Positions 1 through 9,527 are shown, counted from the first letter of the stretch. The stretch is 24,398 nucleotides of DNA from Endotrypanum monterogeii (GCA_000333855.2 CM007332.1:333666-358063); one strand, 5' to 3'. Made by a program: numbers and translations. The notes: a model not told the origin generated them from the letters alone.

Positions 1-99
1 TACGTAACGGTAAACGTAAAACGAAAAACGAAAACGGAAACGACGTACGACGGAGGGACGGAGGAGGAGAGAGAGAAGAAGAAGTAGAGAGACGTCGGT

Positions 100-128
<29 letters not shown>
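100..128. repeat. (GA)n microsatellite
   Basis: An uninterrupted AG/GA dinucleotide run lies within a wider purine-rich stretch (about 50-128). It is a polypurine tract of the kind that can form triplex DNA. Confidence 0.9.
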
Positions 129-130
<2 letters not shown>

Positions 131-766
131 TCGATTTAGGCGCGTCATCATATGCTCGCGGGTAAGAGGGGAGGGCGAACGCTCGACTTTCTCTTCGAGG
201 TCGTATCCATGTGCGCTGTCTTCAACCCTTCGGGCTGGCACCTGCGCTTGTTTCGGGTGTGAGTGGGTAGGAGGGAGGGGGCAATCCGTTTTTTTTTCAT
301 TTATTAAGAGAACGACAGATATTCCTCTTCGCCTTCCCTCTTCTTTGCCTTTGTGCTCATACTGTGTGTCGGTCTCCTTCTTCCCTCTTATTCGCTCCTC
401 TCGCTCCTTCTCTCTATTCTTTTTTTTTTTTTTTGTTTCCCTATCGATTCAACGGGTTATCGTTGTTGCTCGGTAGTGTTGTCCATGTTTTATTTCATTG
501 TTGGCTTTGGTCGTCCCCCCCTCTCCCTGCGCCCCCTTCCTCATCCTTTATGTCTTTGTTTGGGAGTCTCTGTTTTTTTTTTTTTTATTTGTTCGTGCAT
601 GTGGCGTGTCTAGGAGCGTATTCTAGGGAAAGTGAAACACTACACACAATGAGTCGCAAACGCGCGCGCGAGGAAGCGAGAATGAGGGCGTGAGGGAGTC
701 ATCCCAACGCGCATTGTATGTCAAGAGGAAGGGTGCATGGGGAAAAAGACGGAAGTTCAGTACGCC

Positions 767-794
767 TGTGTGTGTGTGTGTGTGTGTGTGTGTG
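767..794. repeat. (TG)14 microsatellite
   Basis: A perfect TG run of 14 units. It creates false open frames on both strands that read as Cys-Val or His-Thr repeats. Confidence 0.95.
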
Positions 795-1118
795 CATGTA
801 TGCAAGCGCACGCCCTCCTCCACTCTTCTCCACAGCTCTGTCGTTTCCTGTCTCCGTCCTCCTCGGAAAAGAAAAAAAAATGACAACTGGATACCGCCCC
901 TCTTGAAGATAGCTTGCGGCCGGGAGGAGCAGAGAGGGAAAGGGTGGTGGTGGTGCTGCTGGACGCCATCCCACACACAAGGCTCCTTTTGTTCCTCTTC
1001 ATCCTTCCCTCGCGGACCTGTCTGAAGGAAAGTAATTTTTTTTTTTTATCCGCCCTCGGGCAACTCTTACGTATCCCCCCCTTTTTCCCCTTCCCCGTCT
1101 CCCCTGCCCCCCACACGC

Positions 1119-1136
1119 TATATATATATATATATA
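1119..1136. repeat. (TA)9 microsatellite
   Basis: A perfect TA run of 9 units. It is the first of a series of TA tracts, at least one of which occurs in every gap of this window. Confidence 0.95.
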
Positions 1137-1412
1137 CGTTGTATATATGTATATTATTCTCCCTCTTTGTTTTACACAAACACGTAAAACATACGTACAG
1201 TGATTGGACGGGGTCGCACTGAATAAGAAAAAAAAACCCACATATATATTCCATCAATACCGCGCATAGATTACCAGCGAAACCGTGCAGGGTGCGAGCG
1301 TGTAGGGACCCCCCTGGAGAGATATTCTATACATCTTAACCGCTTTGCGGACTCCCCATCAATATCGAACAGCTGAACGATTGATCGACTATCAACTGTA
1401 GATCTTTGCAGA

Positions 1413-1445
1413 TTCCCTCCTTCCCCCTTGCCTTCACCTGCCCAG
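1413..1445 (+). promoter_or_regulatory. Candidate spliced-leader acceptor for BBS5
   Basis: A strongly pyrimidine-rich tract (about 1413-1443) ends in CAG, with the AG at 1444-1445. It lies 46 nt before the BBS5 ATG, with no ATG in between. This matches the usual trypanosomatid trans-splicing signal. A second AG at 1459-1460 could also be used. Confidence 0.6.
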
Positions 1446-1491
1446 CTTCATTGCGGGCAGTGCTACGGGGCTGATTTTTTTTTTTTCGCCA

Positions 1492-2766
1492 ATGCCCAAG
1501 GAACGTGGTGGCGGGACGTCGTCCTCGTTGGGTGCGACGAGAGGAATAACAAAAGTCTTCGCCTTCTGGCAGGACCGCGAGGTGCACTTCGACGCCGTGG
1601 CGCAGGCGCTGAATCTCCGCGTGAACACCGAACATGTCTATGCCACCTTCCACGATGTTGAGGACGCGAAGGGCAACAAGGGGCACTCGGGTACGTTGTT
1701 GGTGACGAACTTACGATTGATCTGGTGGAGCTCGCAGCGGAAGTCAATGAATATAAGTATTGGTTACTACTGCTTACAAAAGATCTCTGTGCAGGAGGCG
1801 GAGTCCAAGCTGGCCGGCGGCAGAACAGAGTGCATCACACTCAGCGTCAAGTTCGGTGCTAGTCGCTTCCAATTTATCTTCACGGTGGCGCACCGCAGCA
1901 ATGCAATAGGTGGTAGCAGTCCCCGAGGAGGGAGTGCCGACGTCTGCCGTGCGCAGCAAGGCAAATCCACGGCAGCTCACCAGCGACTGTACGCTACGCT
2001 TCACGCCGTATGGGGTGCTTACCAGAGCTCATCTGTTTACCGTGAGCTCCGTGTGCGAAGCGCTGTGGTTCAGCAGGGAAGGCTTCTCCTCCTAGACGGC
2101 GAGCAGGTCATCTCCCGCACCGCCGGCGTCAACAGCGTCAGCAGGGACGAGGGCCACATCGGAACCTTTGTTGTGACCAACATCCGTATTGTGTGGTTTG
2201 GCACGATCGAGTCCTTCAACGTCTCCGTTCCGTACCTTCAGTTCATCGGCTTGAGTTCGCAGATGAGCAGGTTTGGCCAGACGTTGGTGATCGAGACATC
2301 CAAGTACGCCGGCAACTCCGTCTTGGGTTTCCGCATCGACCCGGAGGAGAAGTTGGCGGAGATGTACGCTGAGATTAGCACAATGTGGCGCACCTGGACT
2401 GCACGGCCGTTACTCGGCATGCAAGTGAAGCTCCACGACAATATTCCGACGGGAGGCGCACCCGGAGCACTGGGAGTAGTAGAGGGGGGAGGGGGCCTCG
2501 ATGGCGAGGGCAAGAGTGGTGTGCATCCCCAACGTGTGGGACCGCTGGACCCCGCCGGTACTCTGAGGGGTGAGCGGCAGATGGAGGGTCAAAATGTTCT
2601 ACAGGATACACCGACAGATGCGTTCGCTGCCTACTTTGCGGATGATGCTCAAAAGGCTATTGATCGACCGCCGGTGTATGAGCCGTCCATCGGCCTTGCC
2701 GTCGAGAAGCTGCGCAAAGGGACAACGATCCATGGTCTATGGAGTACCTTTGTACCACCCGCGTGA
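1492..2766 (+). CDS. BBS5: BBS5, BBSome subunit
   Basis: This 424-residue protein is the trypanosomatid form of Bardet-Biedl syndrome protein 5. BBS5 is a subunit of the BBSome, the coat complex that moves membrane proteins in and out of cilia or flagella, and its PH-like domains bind phosphoinositides. Two related PH-like (DM16) domains are visible. The first begins at FWQDREVHFD (about 24-33) and contains GTLLVTNLRLIWW (about 67-79). The second spans about 181-290, with GTFVVTNIRIVW (about 224-235), NVSVPYL and VLGFRIDP. The conserved C-terminal segment has TDAFAAYFADD (about 372) and IGLAVEKLRKG...IHGLW (about 399-417). Two low-complexity inserts make it longer than animal BBS5, which is about 340 residues: one near 134-168 and a Gly-rich one near 320-370. 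The start is the first ATG after the pyrimidine tract, directly behind a T run. Confidence 0.95.
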   Translation: MPKERGGGTSSSLGATRGITKVFAFWQDREVHFDAVAQALNLRVNTEHVYATFHDVEDAKGNKGHSGTLLVTNLRLIWWSSQRKSMNISIGYYCLQKISVQEAESKLAGGRTECITLSVKFGASRFQFIFTVAHRSNAIGGSSPRGGSADVCRAQQGKSTAAHQRLYATLHAVWGAYQSSSVYRELRVRSAVVQQGRLLLLDGEQVISRTAGVNSVSRDEGHIGTFVVTNIRIVWFGTIESFNVSVPYLQFIGLSSQMSRFGQTLVIETSKYAGNSVLGFRIDPEEKLAEMYAEISTMWRTWTARPLLGMQVKLHDNIPTGGAPGALGVVEGGGGLDGEGKSGVHPQRVGPLDPAGTLRGERQMEGQNVLQDTPTDAFAAYFADDAQKAIDRPPVYEPSIGLAVEKLRKGTTIHGLWSTFVPPA

Positions 2767-2865
2767 AAAAAAAAAAACACATACGCACATATATTCACAG
2801 AGTGAGAGAAAAGGAGAAAGCGGAGCATGTACAGTAATACGTGCAATCCTGGCGGAAGAGGAGGA

Positions 2866-2883
2866 GGTGGTGGTGGTGGTGGT
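2866..2883. repeat. (GGT)6 triplet repeat
   Basis: Six GGT units follow a short GAG/GGA triplet run, giving about 30 nt of G-rich plus-strand sequence in the probable BBS5 3' UTR. Confidence 0.9.
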
Positions 2884-3148
2884 GGAGCCCGGGGTAACCC
2901 TTTCTCTTTTGATCTCCCCCTCCTCCCTAGTCAAATGCGTACGCGGCGAAGAGTCTGTCCGATGGATTTCCAAGTGCTCGCTGCTCACGCTCCTGCTTCG
3001 TTGACGCTGTCTTACCACCTCCTTTCACGAGCTCACCTTGTACCTCCCCCCCCGGAGATGACGTGTATGTGCGGAGACGCGCCACTCCGTCCCCCTTTCT
3101 CTCTCCGTTAATGTGTATATATACGCGTTTCACGTTCAACATCCAGCA

Positions 3149-3154
3149 TACGTG

Positions 3155-3197
<43 letters not shown>

Positions 3198-3230
3198 TTG
3201 TACACGTGTGTGTGTGTGTGTGTGCACGTA
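3149..3230. repeat. Inverted repeat of CA and TG tracts around a TA tract
   Basis: The left arm (3149-3173, TACGTGCAC followed by CA units) is the exact reverse complement of the right arm (3206-3230, TG units ending GTGCACGTA). That is 25 bp of perfect pairing. The 32-nt spacer is mainly a self-complementary TA tract (about 3174-3197). The unique GTGCAC ends pair as well, so this is more than two opposing dinucleotide runs. Confidence 0.9.
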
Positions 3231-3712
3231 TATCCGCTCGTGCGTTGTGTCTCTTTTTCGACTATTTTACACCACCCCAACAACACCTCATCCAAAAAAA
3301 AAAATCAAGTAGCTTGTGATAGGTATACTATCAGTATTGAGGGGCGGTTGCTGGCGATCTCTCATCCCTGCATACCTTGTACAACTCCTCCTTTTAAGGA
3401 TTCCTTTTGTGTTTCTGGTATATGTGCCTCCAATAGAAATTTATGTAGTCGCCAGTCCCTCCACCTTCCCCTATGGCCTTCAGATGCTCGGAGGGGGGCT
3501 ACTCACTCGCATCTATATACATATACATACAAGGCTATAAATCTATTCATGCATATATTTCCATGTAAGTGTGTGTGCACGCGTTTTATTTTGTAAGGCA
3601 TCTGAATTTCCTGCTCATCTTCATGATCTCACATTTATTTGTCTGTCCTTCCTCCTTTGCCCTTTCCTGTTTGCGTTTTTCGCGCTTTCCTTTCTATTCG
3701 TATTGTGTGTGT

Positions 3713-3736
3713 GTATGTATGTATGTATGTATGTAT
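3713..3736. repeat. (GTAT)6 tetranucleotide repeat
   Basis: About six GTAT units follow a short GT run in the gap before the small membrane-protein gene. Confidence 0.9.
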
Positions 3737-4147
3737 GCTTGCACTGCAGTCGGAGTGGGGGAGAAAACGACTGGAGGCAGAAGTAGCGGGATTTACCTCT
3801 TTTTTTTTTTATTGAGCACGCCAAACGAGGGGCGCAACGTACAAAACACTCTGAGAGCGGGCACGAACGGCATTCCGTCCTCTGCGGAAGCAGCGACAGT
3901 TGGGTAGTGTGTGTGTGTGTGTGTGTGTCTGAGCGGTTGCTGTGCTTCATCATCTCTGCATCTCTCATGACTTTGTAATTGCCTTTTCTCACCCTCCTGT
4001 GACCAAAAAAAAAAAAGGTGGAGGGGGGAAAGGGAGGACTGCAAATCTGTGTATTGTGCGCTTATACGTACCCCATGCACATGGTTCACCGTCTTTCGAC
4101 GCAGACAGATCAACACCGGACGCCCCTCCCCACTTCCGTGCCACCCG

Positions 4148-4648
4148 ATGCAGATCATTATTAAAAATCGTAACCGCTTCTTGGCAGTGGTGCTGTGGGG
4201 CGGTGCAACCACTGTAATCATGTTTTGGTTAGTATTACGCCGCACTGGCTTCAACACTGCCTACAGCCGATGCACTTATCTGGTAATGATGGGGGAGTAC
4301 AGGCAATTGTTGGAGCCTGGGACATTGCCCAGCAACGAGCGCCTTCCCCCCCACTTGCGACTTGACCAGCCTTCTTATTTAGATTTGCCAGATACTGAGA
4401 TAGCGTTGCCACCCTTGATTGACGTAAGCCTGTCCGACAGGGATCAAGTATCGCGGCTGGAGAGTCAGCTTCCGTCGACGGAGCGGTCAGACTTGCACGT
4501 GCACTTCGGGCCAATCAAATCGCAGACGATCATCATGACACCCAAGTCGAACGAGCGGTATGTGCGGCGGCGACTCGGGTTATCAGAGGAGGACCGCCAG
4601 GCTCTGGAGGCCGAGGAGCGCCAGGCGTTTGATAAAGGACAGCGTTGA
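4148..4648 (+). CDS. Small single-pass membrane protein, function unknown
   Basis: I do not recognise this 166-residue protein. The N-terminus is basic (KNRNR, about 7-11), followed by one hydrophobic helix (about 11-29) and then RRTG, as in a signal-anchor or mitochondrial inner-membrane protein. The rest is soluble-looking, with a Pro/Leu/Asp-rich middle (about 60-100) and a charged, probably helical C-terminus (about 137-166) rich in Arg, Glu and Gln. The frame stays open upstream to a GTG at 4049, but the first ATG is at 4148. Using that ATG places the membrane helix at the N-terminus, so I chose it. Smooth coding-like composition, lack of simple repeats and position in the plus-strand series support a real gene. 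A possible splice acceptor AG is at 4103-4104, but its pyrimidine tract is weak. Confidence 0.75.
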   Translation: MQIIIKNRNRFLAVVLWGGATTVIMFWLVLRRTGFNTAYSRCTYLVMMGEYRQLLEPGTLPSNERLPPHLRLDQPSYLDLPDTEIALPPLIDVSLSDRDQVSRLESQLPSTERSDLHVHFGPIKSQTIIMTPKSNERYVRRRLGLSEEDRQALEAEERQAFDKGQR

Positions 4649-4853
4649 TGCGTAAGGGACTGGCTTATTCGCTAGCAGGTACATGCAGACAACTACGTGT
4701 GTGTGTGTGTGTGTGTATGTAAAGCAAGTGTATTTTTCTTCGCGTGGGTGGGATTGTCCGCCAATGGTCGCTGTCGTTCTTCTCGCGACCGATCCCGACC
4801 TCCCTTTCGCTCGCCTCGCCCCATACGGTAACGCGTGCGAGGGGAATTCGTTT

Positions 4854-4870
4854 AGGGGTCTCGGACCTCT
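4854..4870 (+). other. Short GC-rich stem-loop
   Basis: AGGGGTC (4854-4860) can pair with GACCTCT (4864-4870) across a TCG loop, giving seven pairs including one G-T wobble. It lies about 200 nt after the stop codon of the small membrane protein. Its function is unknown. Confidence 0.5.
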
Positions 4871-5512
4871 GTCATGCCTCAAAGGTTAAGCGTATATTCT
4901 TCACACACACACACACACACATACACACATATCAACACATATCAACAGGAGATGCGCTGAAGAATAGGCCATTGACCCAAGCGCATGGCAGGGGTGAGGT
5001 GGTGTGGAGTGAGAACCATCGTCGTCGTTGCCGGCAGCATGTTCTTTTGTTCCAAACGCGTTTTCTATTTTTATACTCTTATCGTTCTATATAAAAACAA
5101 AATATGGCTCATCTTAATCAACGACTAGTGGGTGTGTGCGAATGGAGAGGAGGTAAGGGGTGATGATGGGGCGAGCGACTGAAATCAGAGGATGGAGGGG
5201 AGTTGTGTTGGAGTTTCTTTCCCTTCCCTCCCCCACTCTCCCCTCAAAAGCGCACCCCTCCTGTTTTCCCGTGGTCTTAATACCCGTAGTCTTTTTTTTT
5301 TTGTTTCGCGGCACTAACTGCCCGCTCCCGTGTGATCTTAAGGGCCCTCCCCTTACTTCTTCTTACTCATGCATACACATCTTCAAATTCTTTTTTTTTT
5401 CTTCCCTTCTTTTGCTAACCATGTGCATGCGCCTGGTGCTGACTGCATTATACATCGTGTTGTCTGCACCGTCTGCGCTTTATTCTCTGATTGCATTTGG
5501 CGCGTTAACTTG

Positions 5513-5515
<3 letters not shown>

Positions 5516-5544
<29 letters not shown>
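5516..5544. repeat. (AT)n microsatellite
   Basis: A perfect AT/TA run of 29 nt, about 235 nt before the LRR gene start. Confidence 0.95.
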
Positions 5545-5547
<3 letters not shown>

Positions 5548-5630
5548 GAAGATCGGCGTCGGTGTTTGAGTCATCAAAAACAAAAGAAAACGAGGAGCTG
5601 CTGCTTGAGGTGATATCTCTATCTTGTTTT

Positions 5631-5661
5631 CTCTCTCTCTCTGTGTGTGTGTGTGTGTGTG
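5631..5661. repeat. (CT)6(TG)10 compound microsatellite
   Basis: A CT run (5631-5642) passes directly into a TG run (5642-5661). The CT part, together with the preceding pyrimidines, could also serve as a trans-splicing tract, since the first following AG is near 5675. Confidence 0.9.
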
Positions 5662-5734
5662 TCTGTGTTTGTGTGAGCTCCTACGCGCGCACGCACACAC
5701 GCACCACTCACCACACACGAAATATACTAGTGGC

Positions 5735-5763
5735 ACCTCTACTGCTTAATTTCCACCACCCAG
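5735..5763 (+). promoter_or_regulatory. Candidate spliced-leader acceptor for the LRR protein gene
   Basis: A pyrimidine-rich stretch (about 5735-5760) ends in CAG with the AG at 5762-5763, 15 nt before the ATG. An alternative acceptor lies after the CT/TG tract near 5675. Confidence 0.5.
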
Positions 5764-5778
5764 TCCTCTCCGTCAAGG

Positions 5779-8274
5779 ATGTACACATCACTTGGCATAT
5801 CTGCAGACCAGGTGTATGGTGACATGTACACAGCGTGGTTACGTGATACCCACGAGAAGAACACACCAGAGGTTAAGCGGCTTTACACAACAACCATCGA
5901 GAACGGATTCCATGATCACCAAATCCTGCTCCGCCGCCAGCGGCTTGGGGCCAACTTCATTGGCAGCCTTGCACCGCTCCTGCACCAGTGTGCAGTGGTG
6001 AAGCTCGACCTCCACGGAAATATGCTACGTGATGTCGGCTGCAATCTTATTGTTCACGTGCTCCATGATCTGCCTCAGCTGACTTACCTCGACCTCGGTG
6101 CGAACGCCATCGGCTGCTCCTCTGTTCTAGCAAGCGGGATCAAAAACATGAAGGGCGGTGGGGCCTCTGCAGTCGGCGGTACACCCGCCCCTCGAATGGG
6201 TGGAGCAGGGGCCGGTGGCGGCACTCGTATCAACACTACTTATATTAATGCGATGCAGGGTCTAGGCGAGGCCATTGCTCAGCATAAGCGCCTGGCGGTG
6301 CTCATCCTCGGATCTGAGAGGGAGGAGGCGTACACCAATCAGATCGACGTCACCGGCGCGATGTTGGTGCTCGAGGGCTGTCTTTTGAATCGCACGCTGA
6401 AGCGCCTTGACCTTAGCGGGAACCCCTTCGCCATGAGTGCGGATGTCTCCTCTGCTGGAGCAGCGTCGAAATATAGCACCTCCACTAGCGACATTGCTGC
6501 CATCGCCAATTCCACCGGTGGGTCGGCGAACGAGGCGGACGGAGCGGCAACAAAGGGCAGCGTCGCGTACGGAATGCGCTCTTCACCGCGGACCCCGGTG
6601 CAGCTTCTCGCCCAACTTTTGCGCACGTCAGTGACACTCACGCACTTGACACTCCGATCAGTGGGCCTCACCGACAGTGGAGCGACATTTATTTTCGATG
6701 CCGCAGGCACAAGTCGTGTTTTGCAGCATCTCAACCTTAGCTCCAACGGCCTTTCGTCCCACGTAGCGGATATGGTCGGCTTTTTATTGCAGCAACGCAC
6801 CGCCGCCGTGCGTGGCGGAGCTCTGGGCTGCACGCTGCAGTCTCTGGTTCTAGCAGACAATGATCTCTGGGACAACGCCACCGCAGAGGAGCAGGCACAC
6901 CGTGGCGGCTTTGGTATCAGCACGCCCACCGTGGCGGGGCAGGTGTCACAGGGGAGTGGCCGGCTCGACGATCGCGCTCAGCCTTCAGCGGCCACGATAG
7001 CGTCTTCATCCCTATCGAAGTTTGTTGGCCGAACGCGTGCCCTCCGAGATAGCGTCATGAGCGATACCAGCGATGCACTCCCTTCGGATCTCGTGTCGCC
7101 GATCAATAAACCCCCCGCCCCCGGGCTCACTCTCCTTACGTCTCTGAATCACGATCAGTTCATCACAACGCTCATTCTTGATGATTGTGCAATGGACGAC
7201 ACGGCCCTCTACACGCTCTGCCGGTCACTTATGACCAACACGATGCTCAAGGTGCTCTCGATGCGACGCAATCGACTCTCTGCGGCGGGTGTCACCCAAC
7301 TAGGCCGCGCCTTGTGCCGTCATCCTTGCTTAGAGAAACTACTTGTGTCTGGCAATGTGATCGAGGACGAGGGGGCTTGTGCCCTGGCAGCGGCTATCAA
7401 TCAACCCAATGCATCCCTTACAGAACTAGATGTCGCCAAGGCGTGGCTTGGGGATCGCGGGCTGATCGCGATCGGCGTGGCGCTTCAGATGAACACCTCG
7501 TTGCGCGTGCTCCACATCTCCGACAACCACTTCACTTACAACGGTGGCGCCTCTTTTGCCGCGCTTCTGGATAGCAACACACACGTGGTTCGCTGCGAGC
7601 TGGGGGCGACGAGCGTGTCGCACCACATTCTACTGCGGGTGGAGCGGACAACAGCGCGCAACCGCACGCGCGCCGAAAACGAAGACGCGGACGCCCTCAA
7701 GACCGAGGTGGTCCGTCTGCACTACCAAAAATATAAGCTACTGGAGGCGCACCTGGAGCTCGAGGGACTTCGTGAAAACAACGCGGATGTGAAGCGCACG
7801 ACCGAGAATTTTGACCTGCAGACGAAGCAGGATCACGGGGACCTCGTCAAGCGCATCCGCGAGCTCGAGGAACAAATCGAGAACACAAAGCAACAGGCAG
7901 TGCGCTACACGGAACAGAAGGCGAAGTTGGAGACGGAGCTGGCCAAGGCGGAACAAACCCACGAGGAGGAGATGGGCTACTTGTCAGAGCGGCTCGTGAT
8001 CGAAGTCGGCCTGCGTGAGAAAGCAGAGGCGGAGTTTCAGGAGCGCCAGGAAGCACTCAAGGACTGGAAGGAAAATGGGCCGGCACGAGAGTTGCAGAAG
8101 GAGGAGAGGCTTGAGGCACTCAAGGCAGACCGAGAGGCGTGGACCTCGCAGCGGAAGGCGTACCGAAGTCGCGTCGCTGAGGTCCAGCATCAACTCGCAG
8201 CGCTCGAGGCTGCTGCGGCGAGCGCATTATCCAAGAAATCCTCCAAAAAGGGTCGACAATCTCCCAAGGCGTAA
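5779..8274 (+). CDS. Leucine-rich-repeat protein with C-terminal coiled coil
   Basis: This 831-residue protein has no signal peptide and no membrane segment. The N-terminal two thirds carry ribonuclease-inhibitor-type leucine-rich repeats. Examples are VVKLDLHGNMLRDVG and LTYLDLGANAIG (about 73-112), LKRLDLSGNPF (about 208), LTHLTLRSVGLTDSG, LQHLNLSSNGLSS, LQSLVLADNDLWD, LKVLSMRRNRLSAAG, LEKLLVSGNVIEDEG and LRVLHISDNHF (up to about 590). Gly/Ala/Ser-rich inserts interrupt the array near 120-155, 220-260 and 380-440. From about 618 to 814 the sequence is charged and heptad-like (KRIRELEEQIENTKQQ, for example), indicating a long coiled coil. It ends in a basic Lys/Ser tail. The layout resembles LRRC45-type centrosomal proteins and LRR proteins of the trypanosome cytoskeleton, so a basal-body or flagellar role is plausible, but this is inference from architecture. 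The start is the first ATG after a good acceptor; a second in-frame ATG lies 15 codons later. Confidence 0.92.
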   Translation: MYTSLGISADQVYGDMYTAWLRDTHEKNTPEVKRLYTTTIENGFHDHQILLRRQRLGANFIGSLAPLLHQCAVVKLDLHGNMLRDVGCNLIVHVLHDLPQLTYLDLGANAIGCSSVLASGIKNMKGGGASAVGGTPAPRMGGAGAGGGTRINTTYINAMQGLGEAIAQHKRLAVLILGSEREEAYTNQIDVTGAMLVLEGCLLNRTLKRLDLSGNPFAMSADVSSAGAASKYSTSTSDIAAIANSTGGSANEADGAATKGSVAYGMRSSPRTPVQLLAQLLRTSVTLTHLTLRSVGLTDSGATFIFDAAGTSRVLQHLNLSSNGLSSHVADMVGFLLQQRTAAVRGGALGCTLQSLVLADNDLWDNATAEEQAHRGGFGISTPTVAGQVSQGSGRLDDRAQPSAATIASSSLSKFVGRTRALRDSVMSDTSDALPSDLVSPINKPPAPGLTLLTSLNHDQFITTLILDDCAMDDTALYTLCRSLMTNTMLKVLSMRRNRLSAAGVTQLGRALCRHPCLEKLLVSGNVIEDEGACALAAAINQPNASLTELDVAKAWLGDRGLIAIGVALQMNTSLRVLHISDNHFTYNGGASFAALLDSNTHVVRCELGATSVSHHILLRVERTTARNRTRAENEDADALKTEVVRLHYQKYKLLEAHLELEGLRENNADVKRTTENFDLQTKQDHGDLVKRIRELEEQIENTKQQAVRYTEQKAKLETELAKAEQTHEEEMGYLSERLVIEVGLREKAEAEFQERQEALKDWKENGPARELQKEERLEALKADREAWTSQRKAYRSRVAEVQHQLAALEAAAASALSKKSSKKGRQSPKA

Positions 8275-8388
8275 GAGCGGTGGGGAGAGATTGCGGTGGA
8301 CACATGTACGTGCATTGTGTTGAGGGGGCCATTCTTGTATTTACACTTTTCGGTGACTGTGATGTTTTATTATGATTCACATCCGTAC

Positions 8389-8406
8389 CCCCTCTGGGGG
8401 GGGGGG
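8389..8406 (+). other. C5-TCT-G10 stem-loop after the LRR gene
   Basis: CCCCC (8389-8393) faces a run of ten G (8397-8406) across TCT, about 115 nt after the stop codon. It resembles the C-rich/G-rich palindromes after other genes in this window but is imperfect. Confidence 0.5.
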
Positions 8407-8449
8407 ACACGGCCACGCAACGTGTGATGCGCTCTTTTTTTTTTTGGTT

Positions 8450-8453
<4 letters not shown>

Positions 8454-8481
<28 letters not shown>
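8454..8481. repeat. (TG)14 microsatellite
   Basis: A perfect TG run in the probable 3' UTR of the LRR gene. CA-rich tracts follow about 100 nt later (8579-8630) in inverted relation. Confidence 0.95.
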
Positions 8482-8847
8482 GAGACGTTTGCGAGCGAGA
8501 AGGAAAAATATACCACAACGGTTTTCACGATTCTTTTTTCATGTTTTTAAGTCCCCCTTTTAGAGTCCTTCAAACAGCACGCACACACACACACACACAT
8601 ACACATACACACACATACATACACACGTGCACACGCACTTCCTCATTTCCACATTAAATTGGACCGAGATCTGATGTACGATAGCAACCGAAATATATTA
8701 ATACATGAAAGTATATAGATATATATCTTGAACTGAAAAAATACTTCTACAGCGGTACGTACGCACATTCCCAACATTCTCTCCCCTGTTGCGCCCCGCC
8801 TCGCCTCCTCCTTTGGGTACTGAATATCCATGTAACCCCCCCCCCCT

Positions 8848-8850
<3 letters not shown>

Positions 8851-8879
<29 letters not shown>
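8851..8879. repeat. (AT)n microsatellite
   Basis: A perfect AT/TA run of about 29 nt, a few bases after a run of about ten C. Confidence 0.95.
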
Positions 8880-8886
<7 letters not shown>

Positions 8887-9378
8887 TCTGTGTGTGTGCC
8901 TGTCTATTCGTATGTTGCTTCTTACGTCTGTCTGCGTGTCAGTCTGTTGGAGGGGAGGGGGGTGCTGGTGGCCTTTTGATGTCTCGCATCTGGTTCTTCT
9001 TTTCACAGAAACGAAGGAGGGGGAGCTGAATACTATCTCCGGGTAAACCCAGGAAATAAGATGCTCCGAGCTCCCCCCCCCCATACACACGCACACACAC
9101 ATCAACGCATGCATATGTCTGGGTCGCGCGATGCGCTTCTCCCTTTTTGTCTATTATTCTTCCCCCCGTTCCTCTTGAGGACCAGCAGGTGTGCACACGT
9201 TGCTTGCTTCCCCCCTTTTTTTCCCTCCTCTTCTTCCCGTTCCCCACCCTCTCCCCGCTGACTATCGACCTTCCATCCAAAATAGCTCACATTTCTTTCT
9301 CACTCGGTGTTGCGTCCATTCTTCCCTATATTTATATATTTTCCACGTCCAGTGTACTGCTTCTCTCTGCGCGCACAT

Positions 9379-9405
<27 letters not shown>
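9379..9405. repeat. (CA)13 microsatellite
   Basis: A perfect CA run about 120 nt before the DUF962 gene. Confidence 0.95.
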
Positions 9406-9410
<5 letters not shown>

Positions 9411-9483
9411 TACACACACGCGATCATACCGTCATTATTGCATTGTTGCTGAGTAGCTGCACACGCGAAGGGCCCATTAATCC

Positions 9484-9525
9484 CCTCGCCTCTCTTTTTC
9501 TTATCCCCCTTCACGACTGTTGTAG
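9484..9525 (+). promoter_or_regulatory. Candidate spliced-leader acceptor for the DUF962 gene
   Basis: A strong pyrimidine tract (about 9484-9520) is followed by its first AG at 9524-9525, only two bases before the ATG. If used, nearly the whole leader would be the spliced leader itself. Upstream AGs near 9451-9470 have much weaker tracts. Confidence 0.45.
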
Positions 9526-9527
9526 TC

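Larger units (their letters stand above)
1..1491. other. Intercoding region upstream of BBS5
   Basis: I see no convincing gene here. The first 50 bases are an A-run/CG pattern, followed by purine-rich sequence with a GA tract. After that come mixed pyrimidine-rich DNA, a TG tract, several runs of 8-14 T and a TA tract. Open frames in this stretch encode only low-complexity peptides (poly-Phe/Leu/Ser, Cys-Val or His-Thr repeats) and none resembles a known family. It is probably the 3' UTR of a gene outside the window plus the spacer and 5' leader of BBS5. Confidence 0.7.
2767..4147. other. Intercoding region, BBS5 to small membrane protein
   Basis: I see no supported gene in this 1.4-kb gap. 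The BBS5 stop codon TGA runs straight into a 12-A run (2766-2777). The gap also holds a GGT triplet repeat, a large CA/TA/TG inverted repeat, a GTAT tetramer run, a TG tract near 3907-3928, and several runs of A, T and C. The open frames are low complexity or begin without ATG. It is probably the BBS5 3' UTR followed by the leader of the next gene. Confidence 0.7.
4649..5778. other. Intercoding region, small membrane protein to LRR protein
   Basis: I see no supported gene. The gap holds a TG tract (about 4697-4716), a short GC-rich stem-loop (4854-4870), a CA tract (about 4903-4922), T runs near 5289 and 5391, a long TA tract, and a CT tract running into a TG tract. Open frames across it are low complexity. 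Confidence 0.7.
8275..9527. other. Intercoding region, LRR protein to DUF962 protein
   Basis: I see no supported gene. In order, the gap holds a C5/G10 stem-loop (8389-8406), a TG tract (8454-8481), CA tracts (about 8579-8630), a C run near 8837-8846 beside a TA tract (8851-8879), a TG tract near 8889, a C run near 9073, a CA tract (9379-9405) and long CT-rich stretches towards its end. Confidence 0.7.

Noticed and set aside
4049..4147. Extension of the small membrane protein to the GTG at 4049
   Set aside because: Not an ATG, and the added 33 residues have no coding character. The ATG at 4148 puts the membrane helix at the N-terminus.
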